The notes under the pieces were generated by a model, which saw nothing but the letters and a program-made list of their open reading frames with translations, did no database searches and had not been told where the DNA came from. A program made the position numbers and the translations under genes. 64,000 nt of DNA from Caulifigura coniformis (GTDB taxonomy: Bacteria; Planctomycetota; Planctomycetia; Planctomycetales; Planctomycetaceae), in the NCBI RefSeq assembly GCF_007745175.1, contig NZ_CP036271.1:5220314-5284313 (forward strand), in the 5' to 3' direction. This document shows, one piece after another, positions 36,015 to 43,861 of the stretch. Every line of letters begins with the position of its first letter. The stretch's first letter is position 1.

Positions 36015-36078
36015 ATGTCCGGCAAGACGTTGGAACGGCCTTCAGCGTTGATTGAGGTGTAGGTGTCTTGCCGGACAT
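36015..36078. promoter_or_regulatory. 14-bp perfect inverted repeat upstream of the minus-strand gene
   Basis: ATGTCCGGCAAGAC (36015-36028) and GTCTTGCCGGACAT (36065-36078), separated by 36 bp. The arms lie 41-104 bp upstream of the start at 35974. Two operator half-sites or a DNA loop are possible. Confidence 0.6.
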
Positions 36079-36608
36079 TATCATTCTCCCGCAGTCCAGC
36101 CAGCGGTCAATTGGCGATTTTTTGAGAATCTGGAACGGCCCTGCATGCGCGAACAATTCTTCTCGCTTCCGACGGCGGGCCGGCAGCCGCGCCGGCATGG
36201 TTGGTCGGGTCGATGCCGGGTCGGTAGCGGGTCGATATGCCTACGTGCAAACGAGCCACAAAAAGCTGGGAACGGGTCGCGGGTCGCTCTTTTGTGGCAA
36301 CTCTTTTAGGAAAGAGGAATCTCGCTCGGATTGCGCCGTGCTCCTGCTGCCGTAGAGACCTCTGTGTGCCGCTGCGGGAATAGAGCCACGTCGGCTCCCG
36401 ACACACGTCCTACGTGCTTCTCGGTGGCGAGGGCAAGCGATAGGCCTGCAGGTCGAAGTGCTCCGAAGCTCCGGGAGTAATTACGCCCGCAAAAGCGCGC
36501 GAAGCGTCCCAAAACGACGTATTTTGCAGAGCCTTGAATTTGCCATTTGGCGTGGAGAATACCTAGTCGCCAGCAAATTTTACCGACGGCAAAATGAGGC
36601 CAAGTCCC
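36030..36608. other. Non-coding right end of the element
   Basis: About 580 bp with no credible gene; a frame from TTG 36068 exists but has no good start. It holds the right GGGTCG cluster, a CTCTTT/AAAGAG hairpin at 36301-36316, a candidate arm site ATTACGCC at 36480, and AT-rich sequence with four GCAAAAT/ATTTTGC-like copies at about 36520-36600, just inside attR. Confidence 0.45.
36207..36287 (+). repeat. GGGTCG repeat cluster with 11-bp phasing
   Basis: GGGTCG starts at 36207, 36218 and 36229, exactly 11 bp apart, and GGGTCGC at 36274 and 36281. It is the same heptamer as in the integrase tail array (25849-26061). Confidence 0.75.
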
Positions 36609-36656
36609 TTTAGAAAACCGTTGCTCTATCCTCCTGAGCTACGGGAGCAAGTTGTT
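36609..36656. repeat. Right 48-bp attachment repeat (attR) with an orphan 5' half of tRNA-Arg
   Basis: Identical to 24364-24411. It contains tRNA-Arg bases 1-40 on the minus strand without the 3' half, so it cannot make a tRNA. The chromosome beyond 36656 is the original upstream side of the tRNA gene. Confidence 0.93.
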
Positions 36657-37004
36657 GAGCGGCATTCCATTCCGGCGTTGGCGTCCATCCGCGCGGGGGG
36701 CGGGAGACGCCGGGAGGGATCGAATACCGAGGCCAAGTCTATCGACCGCCCGGGGGCTGGCAAACCGCCGAAGCCCTCAGTTCCGTAGGACTTTCGCGAC
36801 TTTGCAGCCGAACGCTCACCGGCGTCCGTTCCTTTCCGGACGCCTTGGTCGCACGGACGCGAAAAGTCGACATACTCGGCCCTTGATGGCACGCGCCACC
36901 ACGGCGCCTGACGTCCGAGAGGCGGTTTGCGGGATTCGACTGGGGGGCACCGCAAGGAATGCCGTGAACTCGATGAGCCCGACGTTCAGGACCTCGACAG
37001 GCCT
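36657..37004. other. Intergenic region with the displaced tRNA promoter side
   Basis: 348 bp without a gene. By the logic of integration, the native promoter of tRNA-Arg lies here on the minus strand, now separated from its gene by 12.2 kb. I cannot fix -35 and -10 boxes. The right end should contain the promoter of the TMTC-like gene. Confidence 0.45.
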
Positions 37005-38708
37005 ATGAGCATGACGACCGGGGGGAAGTCGATCAGCCGCGTCGAGCCAGGCGGGGCGGGGCGGAGTTCGGCGGCGTCCTCGACGCGGCCGACTCGATGG
37101 GCAATCGCGATCCTGGTGCTGCTGAGTGTCCTGGTCTATGGGCAGACGGTGACGTTCGGATTTGTCCAGCTGGATGACCAGGAGTACGTGACCGGCAACG
37201 TACATGTCCTGGGCGGGCTGTCGTGGAAGGGCATCCAATGGGCGTTCAGCCCGACGGCCTATGGGGCCAACTGGATTCCATTGGTGTGGCTGTCGCTGAT
37301 GCTGGACGTGGAGGTCTGGGGGGACTTCGCTGGTGGATTCCATCTGACCAACGTGGCGCTCCACACGATCAACGCCGCATTGCTTTTCGTGCTGTTGAAC
37401 AGGATGACCGGGAGTGCAGCTCGGAGCCTGCTCGTGGCGGCGCTGTTCTGCGTCCATCCCCTGCATGTCGAGTCGGTGGCGTGGGTCAGCGAACGCAAGG
37501 ATGTGCTGAGCACGTTCTTCGGCCTGATCGCCTCGCTGTTTTACGTGCGGTTCACCAGAACCGGCTCCCTTCGTGCCTGCGCGGCGTCCCTGGTCGCGTT
37601 CCTGCCGAGCCTGCTCAGCAAGCAGATGCTCGTGACGCTCCCGGTGCTGATGCTCCTGCTGGACTGGTGGCCCCTTCAGAGGCTCGATCGTTCGGAAGGC
37701 CCCCTCGACCGGCCAGGTCGTGCGAAGCCGACATTTCGTCAGCTGGTGATCGAGAAACTGCCGTTTGTGGGGCTGTCCATTCTGTCTTCGGCCATCGCGA
37801 TCTGGGCCCAGACGGCCGGGCAGGCGGTACAGGCGCTCGAGCGATATCCACTTGGCGATCGCATTGGGAACGCGGCTCTGAGCTGCTGGCGATACTTGGG
37901 GAAGCTGTTCTGGCCGTTCGATCTGGCGGTGTTCTATCCGCTCGTTCCGCCGGCGCGCTCAGAGGCTGTGGTTGCCCTGCTGGCTCTCGTCGGCGCGACA
38001 TCGATTGCATGGAGGTGTCGACGCACTCTGCCGGCCTTTTGGACCGGGTGGGGCTGGTACCTGGTTTCGCTGCTGCCGGTCATCGGGATCATCCAGGTCG
38101 GCAATCAGGCGCTGGCGGACCGCTACACGTACGTCCCGATGATCGGGATCTCCGTGGCCTTGGTCTGGACCTTCTCCGGTGCGTTTTCTGCGGTGGGAGT
38201 TCCGCGACCGCTGCGATGGGCCACGGGACTGGTCATTGTCCTCGCGGCCGGCGTTCTCGGGTTCCGCCAGTGCCGTTTGTGGGAGAATTCGGAGCGTCTG
38301 CTGACCCACACGCTGGCGGTGACGGAGGCCAACTGGTTTGCGGAAACGGCTTTGGGGGGCGTCCAGATGGTTGATCCCGGACGGGTGGCGGAGGCGGAAA
38401 GCCGATTCCGGAAGGCACTTGCGCTGAATCCCGACTATCCGCTCGCGCACTACCACTTGGGGCTGCTCCTGAGCGATCGCGGATCGCTGGTGGAGGCGAA
38501 TGAGGAGTTTCGGCGCACGATCGAGTTCTGGCCCCAGTCGTTGGACGCGCGGATGTTCCTGTGCATCAATCTGCAGCGGCTGGGCGCGGAGGAGGAGCTG
38601 CAGCGCGAGCTGGAACGGACGCAATCGGAGGTGGCCGAGATCCCGGTCGAAGTCCGGCGGGTGCTGCAGAAGCTGCGTTCGTCGCCGGTCGGCAATGAGT
38701 CCCGATGA
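37005..38708 (+). CDS. TMTC-like membrane glycosyltransferase with C-terminal TPR repeats
   Basis: 567 residues from ATG 37005; longer frames start upstream without support. About ten membrane helices follow a short cytoplasmic lead. Signature segments: LDDQEYVTGN (acidic loop of GT-C enzymes), HPLHVESVAWVSERKDVLS (typical of TMTC/TPR glycosyltransferase homologues) and ADRYTYVPMIG. Residues 455-550 contain two or three TPR units (ESRFRKALALNPDYPLAHYH, then LLLSDRGSLVEANEEFR). It probably transfers sugar from a polyprenol carrier to exported proteins; the acceptor is unknown. Confidence 0.82.
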   Translation: MSMTTGGKSISRVEPGGAGRSSAASSTRPTRWAIAILVLLSVLVYGQTVTFGFVQLDDQEYVTGNVHVLGGLSWKGIQWAFSPTAYGANWIPLVWLSLMLDVEVWGDFAGGFHLTNVALHTINAALLFVLLNRMTGSAARSLLVAALFCVHPLHVESVAWVSERKDVLSTFFGLIASLFYVRFTRTGSLRACAASLVAFLPSLLSKQMLVTLPVLMLLLDWWPLQRLDRSEGPLDRPGRAKPTFRQLVIEKLPFVGLSILSSAIAIWAQTAGQAVQALERYPLGDRIGNAALSCWRYLGKLFWPFDLAVFYPLVPPARSEAVVALLALVGATSIAWRCRRTLPAFWTGWGWYLVSLLPVIGIIQVGNQALADRYTYVPMIGISVALVWTFSGAFSAVGVPRPLRWATGLVIVLAAGVLGFRQCRLWENSERLLTHTLAVTEANWFAETALGGVQMVDPGRVAEAESRFRKALALNPDYPLAHYHLGLLLSDRGSLVEANEEFRRTIEFWPQSLDARMFLCINLQRLGAEEELQRELERTQSEVAEIPVEVRRVLQKLRSSPVGNESR

Positions 38709-38869
38709 CTGCCGTGGGGATGCCACGACCCCCGGCAGACACGAGTGCGTGGTTGTGCCTGCAGGGCTCCGCAGAACCAGCATCGTTCGCGAGACGCTTT
38801 CCACTAATGACGGCAATTTTGTGTTTTCTCACGTGGCGTGACGACGCTCGTCCAGTTAATTTCTCGTGT

Positions 38870-38898
38870 TGATTAACCGCTACGGGCCGAGTATTGAG
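38870..38898 (+). promoter_or_regulatory. Sigma-70-like promoter candidate for the DUF1559 operon
   Basis: TTGATT (38870-38875), 17-bp spacer, TATTGA (38893-38898), 58 bp before the DUF1559 start. Three of six and three of six bases match consensus, with ideal spacing. Confidence 0.4.
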
Positions 38899-38956
38899 AG
38901 TGACTACTGCGCTTCTGGAATAACTTCTTTGCTCTTTTTTTGTTCAGGAGTTTGGA

Positions 38957-39958
38957 ATGGCGCGTTCTCGGAGGGTGGGCTTTACGCTCATCGAATTGCT
39001 GGTGGTGATCGCGATTATCGCGATCCTGATCGCTCTGTTGCTTCCGGCTGTGCAACAGGCGCGTGAGGCCGCCCGGCGGACTCAATGCAAGAACAATCTG
39101 AAACAGTGCGGACTGGCGCTGCACAACTATCACGACACGCACGGGATCTTCCCGTTCTCGACGATGGGGCACGGCAGCGTGACTGCCGGATCAGCGATGC
39201 CGACGCGCGTTCACAACGCACGAGGATGGACGATGCTGCTGCCGATGTTCGAGCAGGGGCCGCTGTATAACCAGTACGACCACACCGCCGCAGCAGCGGA
39301 GCGGAACGTGGCTCCGGGCGCAGTCCTGGCGGGCAATCCAGACCTGGTTAATCGCAACGTGGTGTCGAAGTCGTTGACGATGCTACTCTGTCCCAGCGAC
39401 AGCGGCGATCCGCTCTATCGCGGTGCAGACACCGCTGGCCAATACAAGATCTCTGCCGCGGCGACGACGGCGGGAATTTATGGCGCGAAGACATGCTATG
39501 ACTTCAACGTTCAGAGAACGGCGACTGCTAGCGTGACTGCCTACGACGGGCTCGCACGAGAGACGCGGCGCATGTTCGGGGTGAACAACTCGGCCCGGCT
39601 TCGCGACATCAGCGACGGAACGAGTAACGCGGTAATGGTCGCCGAAACGACTTTGAATCTTCACAATGGCATCACGGCGATGTGGGGGTATGCGAACCAT
39701 ACCAGCAGTGGCATTGATTTTGCCTACGTGGACGGGATCAATTTCTGGCGCTGTTGTTCATGGGATACTCCGACTCCGTTCTCCAAGCCAAATCTGGGGC
39801 ACGTGGCCCACTGGGGAACGCCTGGAAGCTTCCATGTGGGCGGTGCCCACGTCACTCTTGGCGACGGTGGAGTCCGCTTCATCAGTCAGAATGTCGATAG
39901 GACCACGCAGACGCGGTTGGCTTACATCGCTGACAATCAGCCCGTCGGAGAGTTCTGA
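38957..39958 (+). CDS. DUF1559 prepilin-like protein
   Basis: 333 residues; AGGAG seven bases before the ATG. A short basic leader is followed by GFTLIELLVVIAIIAILIAL, the class III signal, and LLPAVQQAREAARR. Middle: NNLKQCGLALHNYHDTHG. C-terminus: HVGGAHVTLGDGG, the H-x-DG motif. It resembles the 17845 protein but is nearer to the most common planctomycete type. It is the first gene of a run with a lipoprotein, an FG-GAP protein and a TPR protein, and may be a surface or pseudopilus subunit handled with them. Confidence 0.93.
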   Translation: MARSRRVGFTLIELLVVIAIIAILIALLLPAVQQAREAARRTQCKNNLKQCGLALHNYHDTHGIFPFSTMGHGSVTAGSAMPTRVHNARGWTMLLPMFEQGPLYNQYDHTAAAAERNVAPGAVLAGNPDLVNRNVVSKSLTMLLCPSDSGDPLYRGADTAGQYKISAAATTAGIYGAKTCYDFNVQRTATASVTAYDGLARETRRMFGVNNSARLRDISDGTSNAVMVAETTLNLHNGITAMWGYANHTSSGIDFAYVDGINFWRCCSWDTPTPFSKPNLGHVAHWGTPGSFHVGGAHVTLGDGGVRFISQNVDRTTQTRLAYIADNQPVGEF

Positions 39959-39990
39959 CGACCCAAGGGGCGAGGCATTTGAATGAGATT

Positions 39991-40030
39991 GAGTATTCGG
40001 ATGCCGATATCACCCGGCATCCGAATACTC
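39991..40030 (+). terminator. 16-bp perfect hairpin after DUF1559
   Basis: GAGTATTCGGATGCCG (39991-40006) and CGGCATCCGAATACTC (40015-40030), loop 8 nt. No T-run follows, so it may attenuate or stabilise the 3' end of the DUF1559 mRNA and give that subunit a higher level than downstream genes. Confidence 0.55.
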
Positions 40031-40065
40031 GTCGATACATCCTGAGTTGGGTTGTTCTGTTCAAG

Positions 40066-40161
40066 AATGTCGCGTTACAAACTCAGTGGCATTCTCGCGA
40101 CATTTCGCGAGTGAATGTTGGCATTCAGCGGTTTCACTCAGGAATGGTTCCTGCATTCCTG
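40066..40161 (+). promoter_or_regulatory. Structured leader before the lipoprotein gene
   Basis: AATGTCGCG (40066-40074) can pair with CGCGACATT (40096-40104), whereas CTCGCGA (40094-40100) can pair with TCGCGAG (40105-40111); the two are mutually exclusive. A third hairpin, CAGGAATG (40139-40146) with CATTCCTG (40154-40161), lies 21 bp before the ATG at 40183. Confidence 0.45.
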
Positions 40162-40182
40162 GTTTGGGAGTGAATCGATTAG

Positions 40183-40650
40183 ATGTGTGAATTAATGCGA
40201 AATCTCGCGACCAAACTCGTCGCCATGGGAATGGCCTCTTTCCTTCTGGCTTCCGGCTGTAGTGGTGCGGCAGATGAGGCTCCGGCTGTTCTGGTTCCTG
40301 CAACTGGTGTTGTGAAGCTGAAGGGACAGCCACTTTCTGGGGTGTCCGTCTCATTTATTCCGGATTACGACACCAAAGGGACCGGCGGATTCGCGGCGAC
40401 GGACTCGGAGGGGAAATTCGCAGTCAAGCATCAGTCAGGAAAAGACGGTATCGAGCCAGGGCGATATCGAATCGTTCTATCCCGGATGATGAAGTCGGAT
40501 GGCAGCCCAATCCCAAGCGGCGAATCTGCAATGGATCATGGTGGCGTCGAGACCATTCCACTGAAGTACACGAGCCCCACCACAACGCCACTTCAGCCGA
40601 ACTGCACCGATAAGAGTGAGCCAATGATCCTAGAACTCCAGGGCAAGTGA
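40183..40650 (+). CDS. Lipoprotein with a carboxypeptidase regulatory-like (transthyretin-like) domain
   Basis: 155 residues; an ATG at 40195 is an alternative. A lipobox LASGC ends the signal peptide near residue 27. The mature part has GVVKLKGQPLSGVSVSFIP, then SEGKFAV and IEPGRYRIVLS, the pattern of small planctomycete beta-sandwich lipoproteins that commonly follow DUF1559 genes. Role unknown, perhaps cell-surface structural. Its stop overlaps the next gene's GTG start. Confidence 0.8.
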   Translation: MCELMRNLATKLVAMGMASFLLASGCSGAADEAPAVLVPATGVVKLKGQPLSGVSVSFIPDYDTKGTGGFAATDSEGKFAVKHQSGKDGIEPGRYRIVLSRMMKSDGSPIPSGESAMDHGGVETIPLKYTSPTTTPLQPNCTDKSEPMILELQGK

Positions 40651-41999
40651 CGCCTGCTGCCGAGCCCAACGTTGCGCCGCCGGGGAAGCAGAGCCATTTG
40701 TGGCTTTATGGTATTGTCTGCGCGCTGCCGATTCTCTTCGCGATCGCATATTTGCTCCTTGCGCCCCTGCGACGTAGTTCATCAGTGGAACGCGGAGGTT
40801 CGGAATTCCCGCGCTCGCCTTTGATGTTCGCCAAATCGACGATCGGGCCGGACGCCGTGACTCCTCCCTGGATCACGAACGTCCGGATCGCCGATCTCGA
40901 CGGGGACGGCCGGTCGGACGTCCTCGCGTGCGACGCGCGTTTGAACACGGTCTGGTGGTATCGACAGACGCCGGCAGGCTCATGGGAAGAGCATCGGCTT
41001 GGCGAGGACCTAGTCGCCCCTGCCCATGCCACTGTCGTTGATCTGGATGGCGATGGCCGCAACGACGTGCTGGTCGCGGAACTGGGCAGCATCTGGCCCG
41101 AAGATGGCGTGATCGGGCGTGTCATCCTGCTGAAGAACGTGACGGAAGCGGCCGGGAAGGGGACGCCGCGCTTTGAAAAGCGGGTTGTTCTGGACGATGT
41201 GCGGCGCGTCAGCGATGTGCAGGCTGGCGATCTGAACGGTGACGGGCGGATCGACCTCGTCGTCGCGGCATTCGGCTACGACCGCGGCGAAGTGCTGTGG
41301 CTGGAGAACATGGGGGACCTCAAGTTTCGCGATCATTCGCTGCACTCCGCCCCAGGTGCCATTCACGTCCCCCTGGCCGATTTCAACCGGGACGGGCGGA
41401 CCGACATCGTGACGATCGTTTCACAGGATGAAGAAGAACTGTGGGGCTTCGAGAACGTCGGAGAGGGGAAGTTTCAGTCGCGGAAGCTGTGGTCAACTCC
41501 GAACTTCGACCTGGGTTCGGCGGGACTCGTGGCTGATGACCTGGACCAGGATGGACTGATCGACCTGGTGCTGCCGGTGGGGGACAACCTCGAGGACATC
41601 AACAGCTATCCGCAGCCCTATCATGGTTGCCTGTGGTTTCGGAATCGGGGGGACTGGACGTTCGACGTCCAGCGGATCGCGACATTCGGGGGGACCTACG
41701 CCGCGGCCGTCGGCGATCTCAACGGCGACAGGCATCGCGACGTGGTCCTCGTGAGCATGTTCAACGACTGGGATGATCCGCGGCATGCGAGCATCATCTG
41801 GCTGGAGAATGACGGAAAGCAGAACTTCCGGCCGTGGCAGATCGACGAGAAGCCGACGCACCTGGTGACGGTCGATTGCGGCGACCTCAATGGAGACGGG
41901 CGGGACGACATCGTCGCTGGCGGGCTGCATCTGACATCGCCTTTCGACCGCCTCGGGCGGATGACGTCGTGGAGCCCGACGACAAAGGGGACGCCATGA
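40647..41999 (+). CDS. FG-GAP/VCBS repeat protein anchored by one membrane helix
   Basis: 450 residues from a GTG overlapping the previous stop. A TM helix (about 20-40) is followed by a predicted beta-propeller with seven calcium-binding repeats: DLDGDGRSD, DLDGDGRND, DLNGDGRID, DFNRDGRTD, DLDQDGLID, DLNGDRHRD and DLNGDGRDD. One copy (DLNGDRHRD) has lost the loop Gly. Such propellers bind ligands or proteins outside the cell. Coupled to the TPR gene by a 4-bp overlap. Confidence 0.9.
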   Translation: MTPAAEPNVAPPGKQSHLWLYGIVCALPILFAIAYLLLAPLRRSSSVERGGSEFPRSPLMFAKSTIGPDAVTPPWITNVRIADLDGDGRSDVLACDARLNTVWWYRQTPAGSWEEHRLGEDLVAPAHATVVDLDGDGRNDVLVAELGSIWPEDGVIGRVILLKNVTEAAGKGTPRFEKRVVLDDVRRVSDVQAGDLNGDGRIDLVVAAFGYDRGEVLWLENMGDLKFRDHSLHSAPGAIHVPLADFNRDGRTDIVTIVSQDEEELWGFENVGEGKFQSRKLWSTPNFDLGSAGLVADDLDQDGLIDLVLPVGDNLEDINSYPQPYHGCLWFRNRGDWTFDVQRIATFGGTYAAAVGDLNGDRHRDVVLVSMFNDWDDPRHASIIWLENDGKQNFRPWQIDEKPTHLVTVDCGDLNGDGRDDIVAGGLHLTSPFDRLGRMTSWSPTTKGTP

Positions 42000-43345
42000 G
42001 CCGTGTCACTCTTCCGGCCGTGCTGATTGCCCTGGAGTTACTGGCAGGTGGTGCGGCGATTGGCTGGCGGTTGACGCAGCGCGTGCCGCCGGAGGTCCAG
42101 TGGGCGCGGCTGGATCCCGCGACGGCGGAAGAGCTGCGCGAACTGCGCACGCGCGTTGGGCGTTCGCCCGAACGATGGCTGCAGCTGGGGGAGGCCTACC
42201 TGGCGTTCGGGTTCTTACCGGAGGCCGAAGCGACGCTGGCCGAGTCGCTCCGGCTGGAGCCCGACTCCTTCGATATCCGGTATGCCCGGGGCTACGCGCT
42301 TCAGAGACTGGGACGCCTCGATGAGGCGATCGACCAATTGCAGCAGGCGGCCGAAATCGCCCCGCCGGTGAAGGAATCGACGTGCTGGTATCACATCGGT
42401 CGCGGCCAGCTGCGGAAAGAGGCGACCAACGCGGCGGAACTGGCGTTTCGACGGCATCCCAATTTTCCGCCGTCGGCTTTCCAGCTCGCAAAGATTCTTG
42501 TCCGTTCCGATCGGGCCAAAGAGGCGCTTCCGATTCTCGATGAACTGGATCGAAGGTTCCCCGGATCGCTGCAGCCGAGACAACTTCGTGCGCTGGCAGA
42601 GGAGGCATTGAAGACAGGCTCAGAGCCTGCCCGGACCCGTCGGCTCATTGAAACGGCCCCGGAGAAGGTGCAGCTGACGGATCATCACCAGTTCCTCGGG
42701 CCGACGCGCTTTCGCTACGGGGCGGGCTCGAAAGTGGCGGCGTTTCAGAAGTGGCGTTCCCAGGGGCAGGACAAGGCGGCCGCCGCGGGGTTCCTGGAAC
42801 TGATGGAGAGCCTCAACGCGGAAGACCAGCACAAACTTGCCCCGATGCTCGCCGAACTGGAACTCCAGCTTCAACAGCCGGAGATCACGGAACGTCTGCT
42901 GATGGACTATTTCGAATCGGCGGCCGTGACGCCCAAAACTCTGATGCTGTTCGGCGATGCGCATACGATGCAGCGGCATTGGGACCAGGCGCTGGAGATC
43001 TACCTGCGCGTGCTCCAGATGCGGCCGGACAGCGAGATTCATCGTCGCCTGTCGCTGTGTTTCGAGCGGGTCAAAGACGCCGACAAGGCCCGCTTTCATA
43101 CGGCCCGTGCGCTTTGTTACGAGGGAATCGAGGCGTTCCGTCGGAATGAGCTTCCCGAGGCGCTGGCCGCGCTGAACGAATCGGTCCGCTTGGATCCCGC
43201 GCAGGACCTTGCGTGGTTCTACCTGGGGGAAGCGGAGTCGAGCAGTGGCAATCAACTGATGGCTCGGCAGGCCTACGAGAAATGCCTGGTGCTGAATCCT
43301 CACTTCGGCCGGGCCGCGGTCGTGCTTGGGGAATCGGCCCTCTGA
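41996..43345 (+). CDS. Membrane-anchored TPR protein
   Basis: 449 residues. An N-terminal helix (about 3-22) is followed by at least six TPR units, for example ERWLQLGEAYLAFGFLPEAE with PDSFDIRYARGYALQRLGRL, and a late cluster ALAALNESVRLDPAQDLAWF. No catalytic domain is present. The organisation FG-GAP protein plus TPR protein is recurrent in planctomycetes and may form one extracytoplasmic complex. It is the last gene of the operon. Confidence 0.88.
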   Translation: MSRVTLPAVLIALELLAGGAAIGWRLTQRVPPEVQWARLDPATAEELRELRTRVGRSPERWLQLGEAYLAFGFLPEAEATLAESLRLEPDSFDIRYARGYALQRLGRLDEAIDQLQQAAEIAPPVKESTCWYHIGRGQLRKEATNAAELAFRRHPNFPPSAFQLAKILVRSDRAKEALPILDELDRRFPGSLQPRQLRALAEEALKTGSEPARTRRLIETAPEKVQLTDHHQFLGPTRFRYGAGSKVAAFQKWRSQGQDKAAAAGFLELMESLNAEDQHKLAPMLAELELQLQQPEITERLLMDYFESAAVTPKTLMLFGDAHTMQRHWDQALEIYLRVLQMRPDSEIHRRLSLCFERVKDADKARFHTARALCYEGIEAFRRNELPEALAALNESVRLDPAQDLAWFYLGEAESSSGNQLMARQAYEKCLVLNPHFGRAAVVLGESAL

Positions 43346-43519
43346 CGCGGTCCTCGATCAGCGATCTTCGCGTTCCGAAAACATTCAGGTTCTTTCAGGC
43401 GCGGCCGTGCGATAGACTGGCGAGCGCCGAACAAGAAGTTCGGGCGTCCCGTCGGCCGTGGCAGGCATGCCGAGTGTTGCGGGGAAGCCGGTTTCAATGC
43501 TGCAACCGCCTCCGCCGCC

Positions 43520-43753
43520 ATGATCTACCAGAACCCCTCGGATGACGTGCTGCGCAGTGCGCATCTCATCACGCTGTATGACCCGCGCGTTCCGGGCTGG
43601 AACCTCATCCTGATCGATGAAGTCGATCGAGGAACCTACACCGGCAAGACGTGGAACGTCGTCGACATCGCGGCCGATTCGACCGACCCCGCCGCCGTCC
43701 AGCAATGGCGCGACTCGATTGCCCATATCCGCTCGACTGGGCCCGAGGGCTGA
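43520..43753 (+). CDS. Small hypothetical protein
   Basis: 77 residues. The sequence (MIYQNPSDDVLRSAHLITLYD, then GWNLILIDEVDRGTYTGKTW and a short helix) looks like a small alpha/beta fold. No family is known to me. It lies 174 bp after the TPR gene and about 110 bp before the cytochrome gene. Confidence 0.5.
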   Translation: MIYQNPSDDVLRSAHLITLYDPRVPGWNLILIDEVDRGTYTGKTWNVVDIAADSTDPAAVQQWRDSIAHIRSTGPEG

Positions 43754-43861
43754 GAAGGGCTGCAGGGCCTGAGAGGGGGAGGCCGACTCTCGACCGTCGC
43801 CTTCGGCTGGTTTACGCTGGCGGATCGGGACTCTCCCTGACGCTCAAGTGGAGTGGAGTCG

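Larger units (their letters stand above)
24364..36656. mobile_element. 12.2-kb integrative element in tRNA-Arg: satellite-like or stripped prophage
   Basis: Bounded by 48-bp direct repeats 12,245 bp apart, with a tyrosine integrase next to attL. Content in order: integrase, putative regulator, small coiled protein, excisionase-like HTH protein, TOPRIM-helicase replication protein, zinc-binding protein, small protein, two-TM protein, serine recombinase, putative TerS, TerL, three small proteins and one minus-strand gene. No portal, capsid, protease, tail or lysis gene is visible. Nearly all genes run left to right. Base composition looks less GC-rich than the host flanks. Both integrase and terminase look intact, so the element may be mobile with a helper phage. 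Confidence 0.85.

Noticed and set aside
36068-36355. 95-codon plus-strand frame at the right end of the element
   Set aside because: Needs a TTG start inside one arm of the inverted repeat, has no ribosome site and runs through the GGGTCG cluster.
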